From Neolewinella marina (GTDB taxonomy: Bacteria > Bacteroidota > Bacteroidia > Chitinophagales > Saprospiraceae), in NCBI RefSeq assembly GCF_002631205.1, contig NZ_PDLO01000004.1:1-64000 (forward strand): a stretch of DNA of 64,000 bases. The letters are read 5' to 3'. The position numbers were made by a program, and so were the translations under genes. The notes below the pieces were generated by a model that searched no databases, was not told the origin of the DNA, and was given only the letters and a program-made list of their open reading frames with translations. Positions 8,101-17,501 of the stretch are shown one piece after another (position 1 is the stretch's first letter; every line of letters starts with the position of its first letter).

Positions 8101-8135
8101 CGCACCGCCGCAGGCCGCAGCGCAGCTTAATCCCT

Positions 8136-8882
8136 ATGAATATGGCTTTGAAGTACCGCCGCATCATGCTCAAACTGTCCGGTGAGACCCTAATGGGGGA
8201 CCAGCAGTACGGCATCGATCCGAACATGTTGGAATACTATACCAAGCAGATCAAGGAGTTGATCGACATCGGCGTGGAAGTGGCGGTGGTCATCGGCGGC
8301 GGCAATATCTTCCGCGGCCTCTCCGCCGCGGAGTCCGGCATCGAGCGCACCCAGGGCGACTACATGGGTATGCTGGCCACCGTGATCAACGGCATGGCCC
8401 TGCAGAGCATGATGGAGACCCACGGGGTGTACACCCGCCTGATCTCGGCCATCGAGATGCAGCAGATCGCCGAGCCCTACATCCGCCGGCGGGCCATCCG
8501 CCACCTCGAGAAGGGACGGGTCGTGATCTTCAGCGCCGGCACCGGCAACCCCTACTTCACCACCGACAGCGCTGCGGCCCTGCGGGCCAACGAGATCGAC
8601 GCTGACGTCATCCTGAAGGGCACCCGCGTCGACGGCATCTACTCGGCCGACCCCGAGAAGGACCCGACGGCTACCAAGTACGACCGCATCTCCTTCCGCG
8701 AGGTACTGAACAAGAACCTGCGCGTGATGGACCAGGCCGCCTTCGCCCTCTGCGCCGAGAACAACCTGCCCATCATCGTTTTCGACATCAACGAGCCGGC
8801 CAACCTGCGCAAGATCATGTTCGGCGAGCCCGTCGGCACCCTAGTGACCAACGGGGGCGGCGTCGTGCATACGCCGGCCTAG
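8136..8882 (+). CDS. pyrH: UMP kinase
   Basis: Phosphorylates UMP to UDP. The 248-residue protein belongs to the amino-acid-kinase fold: KLSGETLMG near the start, [20 protein letters not shown] and [10 protein letters not shown] are all present. The start could be the ATG at 8136 or the one at 8142 (MALKYRR); both fit. It follows tgt by 113 bases, with an exact -7 box between. Confidence 0.95.
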   Translation: MNMALKYRRIMLKLSGETLMGDQQYGIDPNMLEYYTKQIKELIDIGVEVAVVIGGGNIFRGLSAAESGIERTQGDYMGMLATVINGMALQSMMETHGVYTRLISAIEMQQIAEPYIRRRAIRHLEKGRVVIFSAGTGNPYFTTDSAAALRANEIDADVILKGTRVDGIYSADPEKDPTATKYDRISFREVLNKNLRVMDQAAFALCAENNLPIIVFDINEPANLRKIMFGEPVGTLVTNGGGVVHTPA

Positions 8883-8947
8883 TCCATTTCCAACCTTTTT
8901 TGGCTCGACCAGCGGGTGCCCGGTGGCGCCCCAAAAGCCGGTACCCG

Positions 8948-10528
8948 TCAGGCATCCACCCATTCTCCGTCCACCATCCGGCGGAGGCCCAGGGGGTTAT
9001 CGTCCTGCAGGGCGGGGGGCAGCAGCGACTGGGGGAAGTTCTGGTAGGCCACCGGGCGGGCAAACCGAAGGATGGCCCGCGTACCCACCGAGGTGGTACC
9101 GCTGGCCGTCGTAGCGGGGAAGGGCCCGCCGTGAACCATGGAATGGCAGACCTCCACCCCCGTAGGGAAGTTGTTGACGATGAGGCGGCCGACCTTGCCT
9201 TCCAGGATTTCCACCAGCTCGCGGTACTCCTCCAGGTCGGCTTCGGTGCCGAAGAGGGTGGCAGTCAAATGGCCGTGCAGGCCACGGGCACCGGCCAGGA
9301 GTTGCTCGCGGTCACTTTGGGCGACCAGCACCGTGGACGGCCCGAAGACTTCTTCCTGCAAGCGCGTATTGCTCAGGTAGCGTTCGGCGGTGGTGGTGAA
9401 TACCCGGGCCGTGCCGGTATAGCCAACATCTGATGTCTTCCCCTGGGCCAGGGCTTCCAGCTCCCCGTCGGCCGCCAGTTCCCGGACGCCCCGCTCGTAG
9501 GCATCCCGGATGCTGGCGTTGAGCATCACGGCGGCGTCGACGCCGCGAAATTGCTCGGCCACGGCGTCGGAAAAGGCGGAAGCGTCGGTTTCCGGGGGGA
9601 GGAAGACCAAGCCGGGGGTGGTGCAGAACTGCCCCACACCGAGGTTTACGGACTGGGTGAGCCCCCGGGCGATCTCTTCCCCGCTTTCGCTCAGCGCGCC
9701 GGGCAGGAGGAACACGGGGTTGGTGCTGCCCATCTCGGCGTAGACCGGTATGGGCTCCGGCCGGCGGTTGGCGGCGTCGAAGAGGGCCTTGCCCCCGCCG
9801 TAGGAACCGGTGAAGCCTACGGCCTTGATGGCCGGGTGGTTCACCAGCCAGCCGCCGCTGTCGTGGGTGTGCCCCTGGAGGAGGGAAAATACCCCGGCGG
9901 GCAGTCCGCAGCGTTCGGTGGCCCGGTGAATGGCGCCGGCGATCAGTTCACAGGTGCCGGGGTGGCTGGGGTGGGCTTTGGCCACGACGGGACAGCCCGC
10001 CGCCAGGGCCGAAGCGGTATCGCCGCCCGCCACGGAGAAGGCCAGGGGGAAGTTGCTCGCCCCGAAGACGGCTACCGGTCCCAGGGGGCGGAGCATCGAG
10101 CGTACGTCGGGCTTGGGGACCGGTTCGCGTTCCGGCTGGGCGCGGTCGATGCGGGCGTCCACCCAGGAGCCTTCGGCGGCTACGGCGGCGAACAGCTTCA
10201 GTTGGTTCACGGTGCGGCCGCGCTCCCCGGTAATGCGCCCGGCGGGCAGGCCGGATTCGGCGCAGCAGCGGTCGATAAGCGCATCGCCGAGGGCCATGAT
10301 CTCCTCGGCGATGGCCGTCAGGTAGTCGTGGCGTTGGGCGGGGGTGGTGTGGCGGTATACTTCAAAAGCCTCGGCGGCCGCCTGGGCGGCCCGGTTCACC
10401 TCCCCTTCGGTAGCGTCGGTGAAGTGGGTATCCAGTTCAGCCCCGGTGGCCGGATTGATGGCCCGAAAAGTGTCCTGCCCCTCGGCGGAGGCGGTTCCGG
10501 CGATGTAGTTCTTGCCCGTTAGTGTCAT
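8948..10528 (-). CDS. 2-Ketoglutarate semialdehyde dehydrogenase
   Basis: NAD(P)-dependent aldehyde dehydrogenase of 526 residues, closest in features to 2,5-dioxovalerate dehydrogenases. It has the catalytic cysteine in GVGQFCTTPG, the general base Glu in VYAEMGSTNP and the nucleotide loop GFTGSYGGG. It would make 2-ketoglutarate, the last step of the pentonate pathway encoded upstream. ATG 10528 (MTLTGKNYIAG) overlaps the stop of the FAH-family gene as ATGA. Last gene of the operon. Assignment to this substrate rests partly on context. Confidence 0.88.
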   Translation of the reverse strand: MTLTGKNYIAGTASAEGQDTFRAINPATGAELDTHFTDATEGEVNRAAQAAAEAFEVYRHTTPAQRHDYLTAIAEEIMALGDALIDRCCAESGLPAGRITGERGRTVNQLKLFAAVAAEGSWVDARIDRAQPEREPVPKPDVRSMLRPLGPVAVFGASNFPLAFSVAGGDTASALAAGCPVVAKAHPSHPGTCELIAGAIHRATERCGLPAGVFSLLQGHTHDSGGWLVNHPAIKAVGFTGSYGGGKALFDAANRRPEPIPVYAEMGSTNPVFLLPGALSESGEEIARGLTQSVNLGVGQFCTTPGLVFLPPETDASAFSDAVAEQFRGVDAAVMLNASIRDAYERGVRELAADGELEALAQGKTSDVGYTGTARVFTTTAERYLSNTRLQEEVFGPSTVLVAQSDREQLLAGARGLHGHLTATLFGTEADLEEYRELVEILEGKVGRLIVNNFPTGVEVCHSMVHGGPFPATTASGTTSVGTRAILRFARPVAYQNFPQSLLPPALQDDNPLGLRRMVDGEWVDA

Positions 10529-11355
10529 TGTACAGTATTGATCAGTGTTCCGATGGGTGGGATGGTGATGCGGATCTCGTCGCCGCTGGCCAGAGTAAAT
10601 TCCGGTCCCGGCACGATGCCCGTCCCGGTCATGAGCAGGCAACCGTAGGGGAAGCTGCACTCCCGGAAGAGGTATTCTACCAGTTCCTCCGGCTTGCGCT
10701 TCATGCTGTTCAGGGTGGTCTGACCACGGAATACTTCCCGGCCGCCGCGGAGGACCTCCATGCGGATCTCCGTCTCCGGCGGCAGCGGATCCTCGGTGAG
10801 GAGGACGCAGGGGCCCAGGCCGGCACAGGCATCGAAGGTCTTGGCCTGCGGCAGGTACAGGGGGTTTTCCCCCTCGATGCTGCGGGAGCTCATGTCGTTG
10901 CCGATGGTATAGCCCACGATTTTCCCGCTTGCCGTAACGAGTAAGGTCAGCTCCGGTTCGGGGACGTCCCAGGTGGAGTCCTTGCGGATGCGGACTTGTC
11001 CCCCGGACGCCACCGCCCGCTGCGGGGTGGCCTTGAAGAACAGCTCGGGCCGGTCGGCGTGGTAGACGCGTTCGTAGAAATCCCCGCCGCCGGCCACCGC
11101 GGACTCTTCCTGCCGGGCCAGCTTGCTGTTGAAGTAGGTGACGCCGCTGGCCCAGATCTCCTGTCGCCCGGCGGGCACTTGCAGGTCTCCCGGCACCTGC
11201 GCTCCGCCGCCGACTTCCGTGCCGCTGGCTATGATGTCCTGCGCCCTGCGGAAGAGGTTATCGTCGTTGACGAAGTCGTCCCAGTCGGCCGCGACGGTAT
11301 AGAAGCGCCCCGCGGATTCCAGCAGCGGCCCCGAGGTGGTGTTGTAGAGTTTCAT
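10525..11355 (-). CDS. FAH-family 2-keto-3-deoxypentonate dehydratase
   Basis: A 276-residue fumarylacetoacetate hydrolase-fold protein. It has WASGVTYFNS, the metal-binding acidic PEPELTLL, GYTIGNDMSSRSIE and LLTGTGIVPG-like motifs. Between a sugar-acid dehydratase and a ketoglutarate semialdehyde dehydrogenase, it most likely dehydrates 2-keto-3-deoxypentonate to 2-ketoglutarate semialdehyde, as XylX/AraD-type enzymes do. Starts at 11355 (MKLYNTTSG), 25 bases after gntP, and is coupled to the next gene by a 4-base overlap. Fold is certain; substrate inferred. Confidence 0.87.
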   Translation of the reverse strand: MKLYNTTSGPLLESAGRFYTVAADWDDFVNDDNLFRRAQDIIASGTEVGGGAQVPGDLQVPAGRQEIWASGVTYFNSKLARQEESAVAGGGDFYERVYHADRPELFFKATPQRAVASGGQVRIRKDSTWDVPEPELTLLVTASGKIVGYTIGNDMSSRSIEGENPLYLPQAKTFDACAGLGPCVLLTEDPLPPETEIRMEVLRGGREVFRGQTTLNSMKRKPEELVEYLFRECSFPYGCLLMTGTGIVPGPEFTLASGDEIRITIPPIGTLINTVQ

Positions 11356-11380
11356 GGTTGCGCGTGTTGGGGTGGACTGC

Positions 11381-12733
11381 CTAGGCGACCACCAGGTAGA
11401 TCAGGAAAAGGGTGGTGGCCGCGGAAACGCCCAGCACCAGGGAGGCCAGCGACATCATGCGGTAGCCCATCTTGACGTCCATGCCGGACAGCCGGGTAAC
11501 CACCCAGAAGAAGCTGTCGTTGGCGTGGGAAACCACCGCCGAACCCGCCCCGATGGCGACCACCACCAGCGCCCGGTCGAGGGAGGTGGTGAAGTGGAGC
11601 TCGGCCATCATCGGCGCCATGATGGAGGCGGCCGTGATGAGGGCCACCGTGGAGGAGCCCTGGGCCGTCTTGATGGCCGCCGCGAGCAGGAAGGGCAGCC
11701 AGATATTCAGGTTGACGCCGGCCAGCGCCTCACCGAGGACGTCGGCGATGCCGGAGTTGCGGAGGATTTGTCCGAATACGCCCCCCGCCCCGGTGATCAG
11801 CAGGATGGAGGCCGCCCCGGTCAGGGCCTTCCCGATCCAGCCCGTGGTGGAGAACATCTCCTTTTCCAGCCGCCGGGGTAATAGCAAGGCCAGGAGGCAA
11901 CCGATGGTGAGGGCGATGAAGGGCTCCCCGAGGAAGAAAACCAGTCGGGGCAGCAGCGGCAACTCGCCGTAGCCTTCCGCCGAGAAGCCCCCCACGGAAA
12001 CCAGCACCGAGCGAATGACGATCAGCACGATGGGCACGAAGATGGGCACCGAGGAAAGCAGGGCGCCCGGTGCCGTGGCCAGGCGGGCCTCCACTTCCGC
12101 TTCCGTCACTTCGGGGGCCGGGTCGATGTAGATGGTGGCCACGAACCGCTGGATGAAAAGCAGGCAGACGCCGAGGGCCACCAGGCTCACGGGGATGCCC
12201 AGCAGCAGCACCGTGCCCAGGTCGGCTTCCAGGTAATAGGCTGCGGCGATCGGTCCCGGCGTGGGGGGTACCATGGTGTGGGCGGCCATCAGTCCCATGG
12301 CCAGGGCGATGGCGGTGCCGGCCAGCGACAGTCCCGCCTTCTTCGACAGGCTGCGGTTCAGGGGGGCCAGCAGCATGAAGCCGCTGTCGGCAAAGACCGG
12401 AATGGAGACCACCCAGCCAATGAGCCCCATGGCCAGGGGCACCCGTTCGCGGCCGGCGATCTTCAGCACGCGGTTGGCGAGGGCGTAGGCGCCCCCCGTA
12501 TTCTCCAGGAAGGTGCCGATGATGACGCCCAGGATGATGATGAGGCCGATGCCGCCTAGGGTGTTGCCGAAGCCCTCATTGACCGAAGCGACGATGGCGT
12601 CCAGGGGCATGCCGGCCAGCAGGCCGTAGCCGAGGGCCACCAGCATGAGGGCCACGAAGGGGTGTACCTCGGCCCGGGCGGTGAGGAAGATGATGGCGGC
12701 GACGCTGAGCAGGAGGAGGAGGACGGTCAGCAT
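11381..12733 (-). CDS. GntP-family sugar-acid:H+ symporter
   Basis: Inner-membrane permease of 450 residues with about 12 hydrophobic segments. It carries GntP hallmarks such as FADSGFMLLAPLNR, AAHTMVPPTPGPIAAA and ANDSFFWVVTRLSGM. GntP proteins import gluconate and related aldonates with protons. Here it is 6 bases after the dehydratase gene and upstream of the pentonate catabolic genes, so it probably imports a pentonate such as arabonate or xylonate. No regulator gene is in the operon. Confidence 0.92.
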   Translation of the reverse strand: MLTVLLLLLSVAAIIFLTARAEVHPFVALMLVALGYGLLAGMPLDAIVASVNEGFGNTLGGIGLIIILGVIIGTFLENTGGAYALANRVLKIAGRERVPLAMGLIGWVVSIPVFADSGFMLLAPLNRSLSKKAGLSLAGTAIALAMGLMAAHTMVPPTPGPIAAAYYLEADLGTVLLLGIPVSLVALGVCLLFIQRFVATIYIDPAPEVTEAEVEARLATAPGALLSSVPIFVPIVLIVIRSVLVSVGGFSAEGYGELPLLPRLVFFLGEPFIALTIGCLLALLLPRRLEKEMFSTTGWIGKALTGAASILLITGAGGVFGQILRNSGIADVLGEALAGVNLNIWLPFLLAAAIKTAQGSSTVALITAASIMAPMMAELHFTTSLDRALVVVAIGAGSAVVSHANDSFFWVVTRLSGMDVKMGYRMMSLASLVLGVSAATTLFLIYLVVA

Positions 12734-12739
12734 GGCGGC

Positions 12740-14476
12740 TTAGTGCAGGTCGCGGTCGACGGTGGAGCCGGACTTGCCGGTCAGGATATCGAGGTCGGCC
12801 CCCAGCTCTGCCTGTTCCACGTGGTCGAGGTAGATGCGGACGTAGCCCCGCGTGGCGCGGGGTTCGGGGGCCCGCCATTCGGCTTTGCGCCGGGCCAGTT
12901 CCTCCTCGCTGATCTCGAGCTGGAGCAGGCGTTGCTCCACGTCGAGGGTGATGCGGTCGCCGTTGCGGACGACGGCCAGGGTGCCGCCCACCGAGGATTC
13001 CGGGGAGACGTGCAGCACTACCGTGCCGTAGGCGGTGCCACTCATGCGCCCGTCGGAGATGCGCACCATATCCTTGACGCCCTGGCGGATCAGCTTTTCG
13101 GGCAGGTCGACGTTGCCCACTTCGGGCATGCCGGGGTAGCCGCGGGGCCCTACGCCCTTCAGGACGATGACGCAGTCGGCGTCGATGTCCAGCTCCGGAT
13201 CGTCGATGCGGGCGTGGTAGTCTTCCATGCTCTCGAAGACCACCGCCCGGCCGGTATGCTTCATCAGGGCCGGGGTGGCGGCACTGGGCTTGATCACGGC
13301 CCCGTTCTCGCAGAGGTTGCCGCGGAGGACGGCGATGCCCGCGCTGGGCTGCAGGGGGGCTTCGCGGGTGGCGATCACCTCGCGGTGGTAGCACTTGGCG
13401 TCGCGGTAGTTGTCGGCGATGGTTTGTCCGTTGGCGGTGATGGCGCCGCCGTGGAGGAGGTCGCCGAGCTCCTTCATGACCACGCCCAGGCCGCCGGCAT
13501 AGCAGAATTCCTCCATGAGGAATTTCCCCGAGGGCATGAGATTGACCAGCAGGGGCACCCCGCTGCCGAGGCGGTCGAAGTCTTCCAGCCGCAGGTCGAC
13601 GCCGATGCGCCGGGCGATGGCCGTCAGGTGGATGATGAGGTTGGTGGATCCCCCCACGGCGGCGTTGGTCACGATGGCGTTCTCGAAGGCCTGGCGGGTG
13701 AGGATTTTGGACATCGTGAGGTCCTCCTTCACCATTTCGACGATGCGGCGGCCGGAGAGCTGTTGCATCACCCGCTTGCGGGAGTCGGCGGCCGGCAGGG
13801 AGGCGATGCCCGGCAGGGTCAGGCCCAGGGCCTCGCTCATGACGGCCATGGTGGAAGCGGTGCCCATCGTATTGCAGTGGCCGATGCTGCGGGCGGCGCA
13901 GATTTCGGCCTCGCGGAGGTCGTCGGCGTCGAAAGCCTCATTCGTCTGCTTTTCCTTGATGAGCCAGTTGAAGGATCCCGAGCCGATGGTTTCCCCGCGG
14001 AAGCGGCCGTTCAGCATCGGGCCGCCGGGCACCACAATGGTGGGCAGGTCGACGCTGCAGGCTCCCATGATGGTGGAGGGGGTGGTCTTGTCGCAGCCGG
14101 TCAGGAGCACTACCCCGTCCAGGGGGTTGGCGCGGATCGATTCTTCGGTGTCCATACTGGCCAGGTTGCGGAAGAGCATGGTGGTGGGTCGCATAATGGT
14201 CTCGCCGAGCGACATGACCGGGAACTCCAGGGGGAAGCCGCCGGCCTCGATGACGCCGCGCTTCACCCGCTCGGCTACTTCCCGCAGGTGGCCGTTGCAG
14301 GGGGTGAGCTCCGACCAGGTATTGCAGATGCCGATCACCGGCTTGCCGCGGAAGTAGTCGTCGGGATAACCCTGGTTACGCATCCACGACCGGTGGACGA
14401 AGCCCATCTTGTCATCGCCGCCGAACCACTCCTGGCTCCGCAATTTCCTCTCCTCACTCATTTCGTTGTCTTGCAT
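12740..14476 (-). CDS. Pentonate dehydratase (IlvD/Edd family, L-arabonate type)
   Basis: Fe-S dehydratase of 578 residues. Cys60 (LTPCN), Cys128 (TGCDK) and Cys201 (GHCNTMG) line up, shifted by one, with the cluster ligands known for L-arabinonate dehydratase. NLCENGAVIK, PGMPE and ISDGRMSG complete the family set. It would convert L-arabonate or D-xylonate to the 2-keto-3-deoxy acid. ATG 14476 (MQDNEMSEERKLRSQ) was chosen; MSEERK at 14461 is possible. First gene of a four-gene operon. The exact sugar acid cannot be read from sequence. Confidence 0.9.
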   Translation of the reverse strand: MQDNEMSEERKLRSQEWFGGDDKMGFVHRSWMRNQGYPDDYFRGKPVIGICNTWSELTPCNGHLREVAERVKRGVIEAGGFPLEFPVMSLGETIMRPTTMLFRNLASMDTEESIRANPLDGVVLLTGCDKTTPSTIMGACSVDLPTIVVPGGPMLNGRFRGETIGSGSFNWLIKEKQTNEAFDADDLREAEICAARSIGHCNTMGTASTMAVMSEALGLTLPGIASLPAADSRKRVMQQLSGRRIVEMVKEDLTMSKILTRQAFENAIVTNAAVGGSTNLIIHLTAIARRIGVDLRLEDFDRLGSGVPLLVNLMPSGKFLMEEFCYAGGLGVVMKELGDLLHGGAITANGQTIADNYRDAKCYHREVIATREAPLQPSAGIAVLRGNLCENGAVIKPSAATPALMKHTGRAVVFESMEDYHARIDDPELDIDADCVIVLKGVGPRGYPGMPEVGNVDLPEKLIRQGVKDMVRISDGRMSGTAYGTVVLHVSPESSVGGTLAVVRNGDRITLDVEQRLLQLEISEEELARRKAEWRAPEPRATRGYVRIYLDHVEQAELGADLDILTGKSGSTVDRDLH

Positions 14477-14616
14477 GATCCTGGGTAAGATAGCAAGCCG
14501 GCCGCCGTTTCCCATATCCTGCCCGGGGGAGAATTGAAATCGATTGCGTTGGTGGAAGTGGTAGGTCCGGTTTGGTCGGCGCGCGCGGGTGCCGGGTTCG
14601 GGGGGAAATCCAGGGG

Positions 14617-15849
14617 TCAGATGCCCTTCATCCGCTCCCACATGCGCTGCAGCATGCCTTCCCGTTCCCTTTGGGGGCCCTCGGCCGCTTCCACTACCCG
14701 GGCTGGCCGGGCAGTGGTGTCGATGCGCCAGCTGAAGATGTAGGAGGCGGGATCCAGCAGGTCGTTGCCGAGGGCGCCGTAGCGCAGGTCGCAGAGGGCT
14801 ACCGTGCCGTTGCCGGCGGGCAGTACCACGTAGTAGCCCTGGGTGAACCACTGCAGGATTTCCAGTTCGCGGTTACCGGCGGCGTAGGGGGCGAGGCGGT
14901 CGTGGTGGCCCGCTACGCCCTGAAAGGGGGTAAATTCCCGGCGTTCGTCCAGGAGGCTGTATTGCCCGAGATAGAAGGAGTCCGGCCCCACCTGGGCGGT
15001 GGCCGACCACAGCAGGTTGTTGCCGAGGCTGGGACTGTGGATGGATCGTTCCGCCGTCAGTCCGTGGCGGTGGAGGGTGTGCTCCAGCACTGTCTCCACG
15101 TTCAGGTAGTTGACGACCGTGAGGAGGAGATAGGCCGAGGATACCATCAGCCCGGCGGTATTGAGCCGGCCCCGCACCCGCGTGCCCCGCCCACTTCGGG
15201 CGGCCGCTATGAGCAGCAGCAGGAACGGCAGGGTGTAGAGGGGATCGACTACGGAGATGGTATTCCAGGCCACCCGCAGGGCCGTGAACGGCTGCAGGAA
15301 CTGGGTGCCGTAGGCGGTGAAGCAGTCGAGCAGGGGGTGGGTGACGATGGTCAGGAAGAAAAGCCAGGTCCACCCGGCCACGGTAGCGTTGGGGCCCCGC
15401 TCTCCGGCCCGGTAGCGCCAGTACACCCGGGCCGCCACCGTGCCGCATATCGCGGCGAACACCAGGGCCACCACCGCCGCCACGGCGGGCAGGTGGAATA
15501 CCTCCACCGGCATCAGGTAACTGCCGGTGAGCAGGAGCAGCCAGAGGGCAAAGAGGGCTCCCAGGTAGATGGCAAGGGTGGGCAGCCGCGGCCACGTTCG
15601 CCCCCCGTAGAGGCGGTGGACGGCCAGGCCGATGATGGGGGCGGCCAATAGCGCGAAGGGCAGGCTGTGGGTAAAGGCCCGGTGGTAGGCCAGGGCACTC
15701 ATGGGGTCGGTGACCAGGCGGGAGAAGACGTCGAGGTCCGGCAGGGTACCGGCGATGCCCCCCCAGAGCATGGCCCGGTTGCCCACCTTGCGGCCCAGGG
15801 CGGCTTCTCCTACGGCGGCGCCGAGGACTATCTGGGTTAGTGAATCCAC
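14617..15849 (-). CDS. YdjM-like membrane-bound metal-dependent hydrolase
   Basis: A 410-residue protein with the conserved N-terminus MDSLTQIVLGAAVGEAALG and the PDLDV...HRAFTHSLPF pattern, whose Asp and His residues define the YdjM/DUF457 family. Several membrane segments follow, then a soluble C-terminal half of unknown role. Biochemical function of the family is not established. Its GTG start at 15849 directly follows the TAG of the upstream porin-like gene, so translation is probably coupled. Confidence 0.8.
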   Translation of the reverse strand: MDSLTQIVLGAAVGEAALGRKVGNRAMLWGGIAGTLPDLDVFSRLVTDPMSALAYHRAFTHSLPFALLAAPIIGLAVHRLYGGRTWPRLPTLAIYLGALFALWLLLLTGSYLMPVEVFHLPAVAAVVALVFAAICGTVAARVYWRYRAGERGPNATVAGWTWLFFLTIVTHPLLDCFTAYGTQFLQPFTALRVAWNTISVVDPLYTLPFLLLLIAAARSGRGTRVRGRLNTAGLMVSSAYLLLTVVNYLNVETVLEHTLHRHGLTAERSIHSPSLGNNLLWSATAQVGPDSFYLGQYSLLDERREFTPFQGVAGHHDRLAPYAAGNRELEILQWFTQGYYVVLPAGNGTVALCDLRYGALGNDLLDPASYIFSWRIDTTARPARVVEAAEGPQREREGMLQRMWERMKGI

Positions 15850-17346
15850 CTAGAAGCCGGTACCGAAGCCGCGGAAGCCCACCGTAAGCAGTACCGATAC
15901 GCGGGAGCGGTCGGTCAGGATGGTCTGCCCGGGCACCACGAGGGTCTGGTAGGGCGACTGGAAGCTGGCGTAGGACTCATACTGGGCGGCCAGGTCGACA
16001 AAGAACTTGCCGAGGCTGTAGCCCGCGCCGGCGCTGTAGGTCATGATGGCTTCGTCCTCGTTATTGAGGTATTCGGCGTAGGGAACCTGGCGGTAGCCGA
16101 CGCCGGCCCGCACCAGGATGGGGTCGAGGTTCAGCTCCCCACCGGCCCGGAGTCCGATGCTGGAACCGAGGATGGCGTCCACGTCGGCGTTGACGGCGTC
16201 CGAGACGGTGTTGGCCGTGGCGAAGTCGTCGAAGCTTATCTCGTTGCTGGTGTAGTCGGTGTAGTCCGCGTCGACGCTGACGAAGCCACGTTCCCCGACC
16301 AGCGCCCCTACCCCGGCCATAAACCGCCAGGGGGTACGGAGATTGTAGGCCTGGGACAGGAGGGGGCTGAGTTCCCGCCCCCCCTCCGCCGAGCCGTTGT
16401 CGGTATAGAAGTAGCCGAAGGTGGTGGAAAACTGCTCGTCGATGGTCCAGTAGGTCGGGGTATGTACCGCGGCGCTGATCCGGAGCTTTTCGGTGGGCAG
16501 GGCAGTGAGGCCGAACTTCAGGTTGAAGCCGGTCCCGCTGTTGTTGAGGTTCTGGTCGAATTCGGCGTTCTCGAAGGCAGGGATGACGTCCTGGTCGTCG
16601 ACTTCCTCGTAGGTGTACACCTCGTCGAAGCTGAAGAAGGGGATGCCCAGGCTGAAGCCCCAGAGCACCTTGTCGCGGTAGTTGCCGCCCAGGCCCACGG
16701 CCGCCTCGTTGATGCTGCCGCGGCGGTCGTAGAGTCCACTGCGGCGGATGGGCTCGTCGCGGGTGGTCTGGTTGTCGAAGTCGTAGAAGTCGGAGTACAC
16801 CCGGTTCGTCGCCGGGTCCTCGATGAGGAAGGGCAGGGCCAGGTCGGCGCCGTAGGGATCGGAATCCCCGATGTCGATGACCTCCGCGAAGCCCTCGATG
16901 ATGCTGCCCGGGGTGCGGCCGGCGAAGGCGAGCTGCTGGTTCAGGTCGGCCAGCCGGGTGACGCTGACGCCGAAGTTAAGGGTCGACCAGTTCACCGAGC
17001 GGGTGGGGCCGGCGAAGATGAGTCCCACGCTGGGGAGGGTGAAGGTGGCCGCGGCGTCGCTTACCGTAGCTGCTTCGGTGCTGTTGGCCAGGTCGGCCCG
17101 GGTGTTGGTCAGGGAGAAGCCCGGGGTGATCTGGGCCATGTTGTAGCGGTTCCAGCCGATGCCCGCCGGATTGGTGTGGAGGGTGGTGGCGTCGACGCCC
17201 ATGGGGGTAAGGGCACCACCGGTGGCGGCGAAGCGGGCCGATCCCTGGGGAGAGAAGTAGGAGTACCGCAGCACGTCGGAAAAGGTCTGTCCGTTTACCG
17301 CCGCCGCGACCATCAGGGCAAGCGCGGTACTGAGAAAGGTCTTCAT
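15850..17346 (-). CDS. FadL/OmpP1-like outer membrane protein
   Basis: A 498-residue protein with a signal peptide (MKTFLSTALALMVAAAVNGQ) and a beta-barrel pattern. Near the mature N-terminus, ALRYS-like YFSPQGSARFAATGGALTPMGVDATTLHTNPAGIGW matches the OmpP1/FadL/TodX family as found in Bacteroidota. Such barrels import hydrophobic compounds. I chose ATG 17346 over 17367 because the signal peptide begins there. It ends directly against the start of the YdjM-like gene. Ligand unknown. Confidence 0.85.
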   Translation of the reverse strand: MKTFLSTALALMVAAAVNGQTFSDVLRYSYFSPQGSARFAATGGALTPMGVDATTLHTNPAGIGWNRYNMAQITPGFSLTNTRADLANSTEAATVSDAAATFTLPSVGLIFAGPTRSVNWSTLNFGVSVTRLADLNQQLAFAGRTPGSIIEGFAEVIDIGDSDPYGADLALPFLIEDPATNRVYSDFYDFDNQTTRDEPIRRSGLYDRRGSINEAAVGLGGNYRDKVLWGFSLGIPFFSFDEVYTYEEVDDQDVIPAFENAEFDQNLNNSGTGFNLKFGLTALPTEKLRISAAVHTPTYWTIDEQFSTTFGYFYTDNGSAEGGRELSPLLSQAYNLRTPWRFMAGVGALVGERGFVSVDADYTDYTSNEISFDDFATANTVSDAVNADVDAILGSSIGLRAGGELNLDPILVRAGVGYRQVPYAEYLNNEDEAIMTYSAGAGYSLGKFFVDLAAQYESYASFQSPYQTLVVPGQTILTDRSRVSVLLTVGFRGFGTGF

Positions 17347-17440
17347 ATTGGGGAAATTGGCCCTCATGTAATTCCGGGCCTGGGTGAAAGTTTGCCGCCG
17401 GCCGGGTAATTATGGATTCTTTAAAACCAGTCCGTAAAGA

Positions 17441-17474
17441 AAAGGGGTTGAGAACGGATGTCCTCAACCCCTTT
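17441..17474 (-). terminator. Rho-independent terminator of the RS-rich protein gene
   Basis: Stem AAAGGGGTTGAG (17441-17452) pairs with CTCAACCCCTTT (17463-17474) around a 10-base loop; on the minus strand it is followed by TTTTCTTT. It lies 28 bases after the stop of the 17502-18659 gene. Confidence 0.8.
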
Positions 17475-17501
17475 CAGTAAGTGGTACGGCCGGTGTGGTC
17501 G

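Noticed and set aside
6798-8135. Long frame starting inside the palindromic array and running through tgt in another frame
   Set aside because: Only its end, from 8136, is a real gene (pyrH); the rest is Pro/Arg/His-rich shadow of tgt.
12662-14488. 608-codon plus-strand open frame
   Set aside because: Antisense shadow of the pentonate dehydratase with no recognisable motif.
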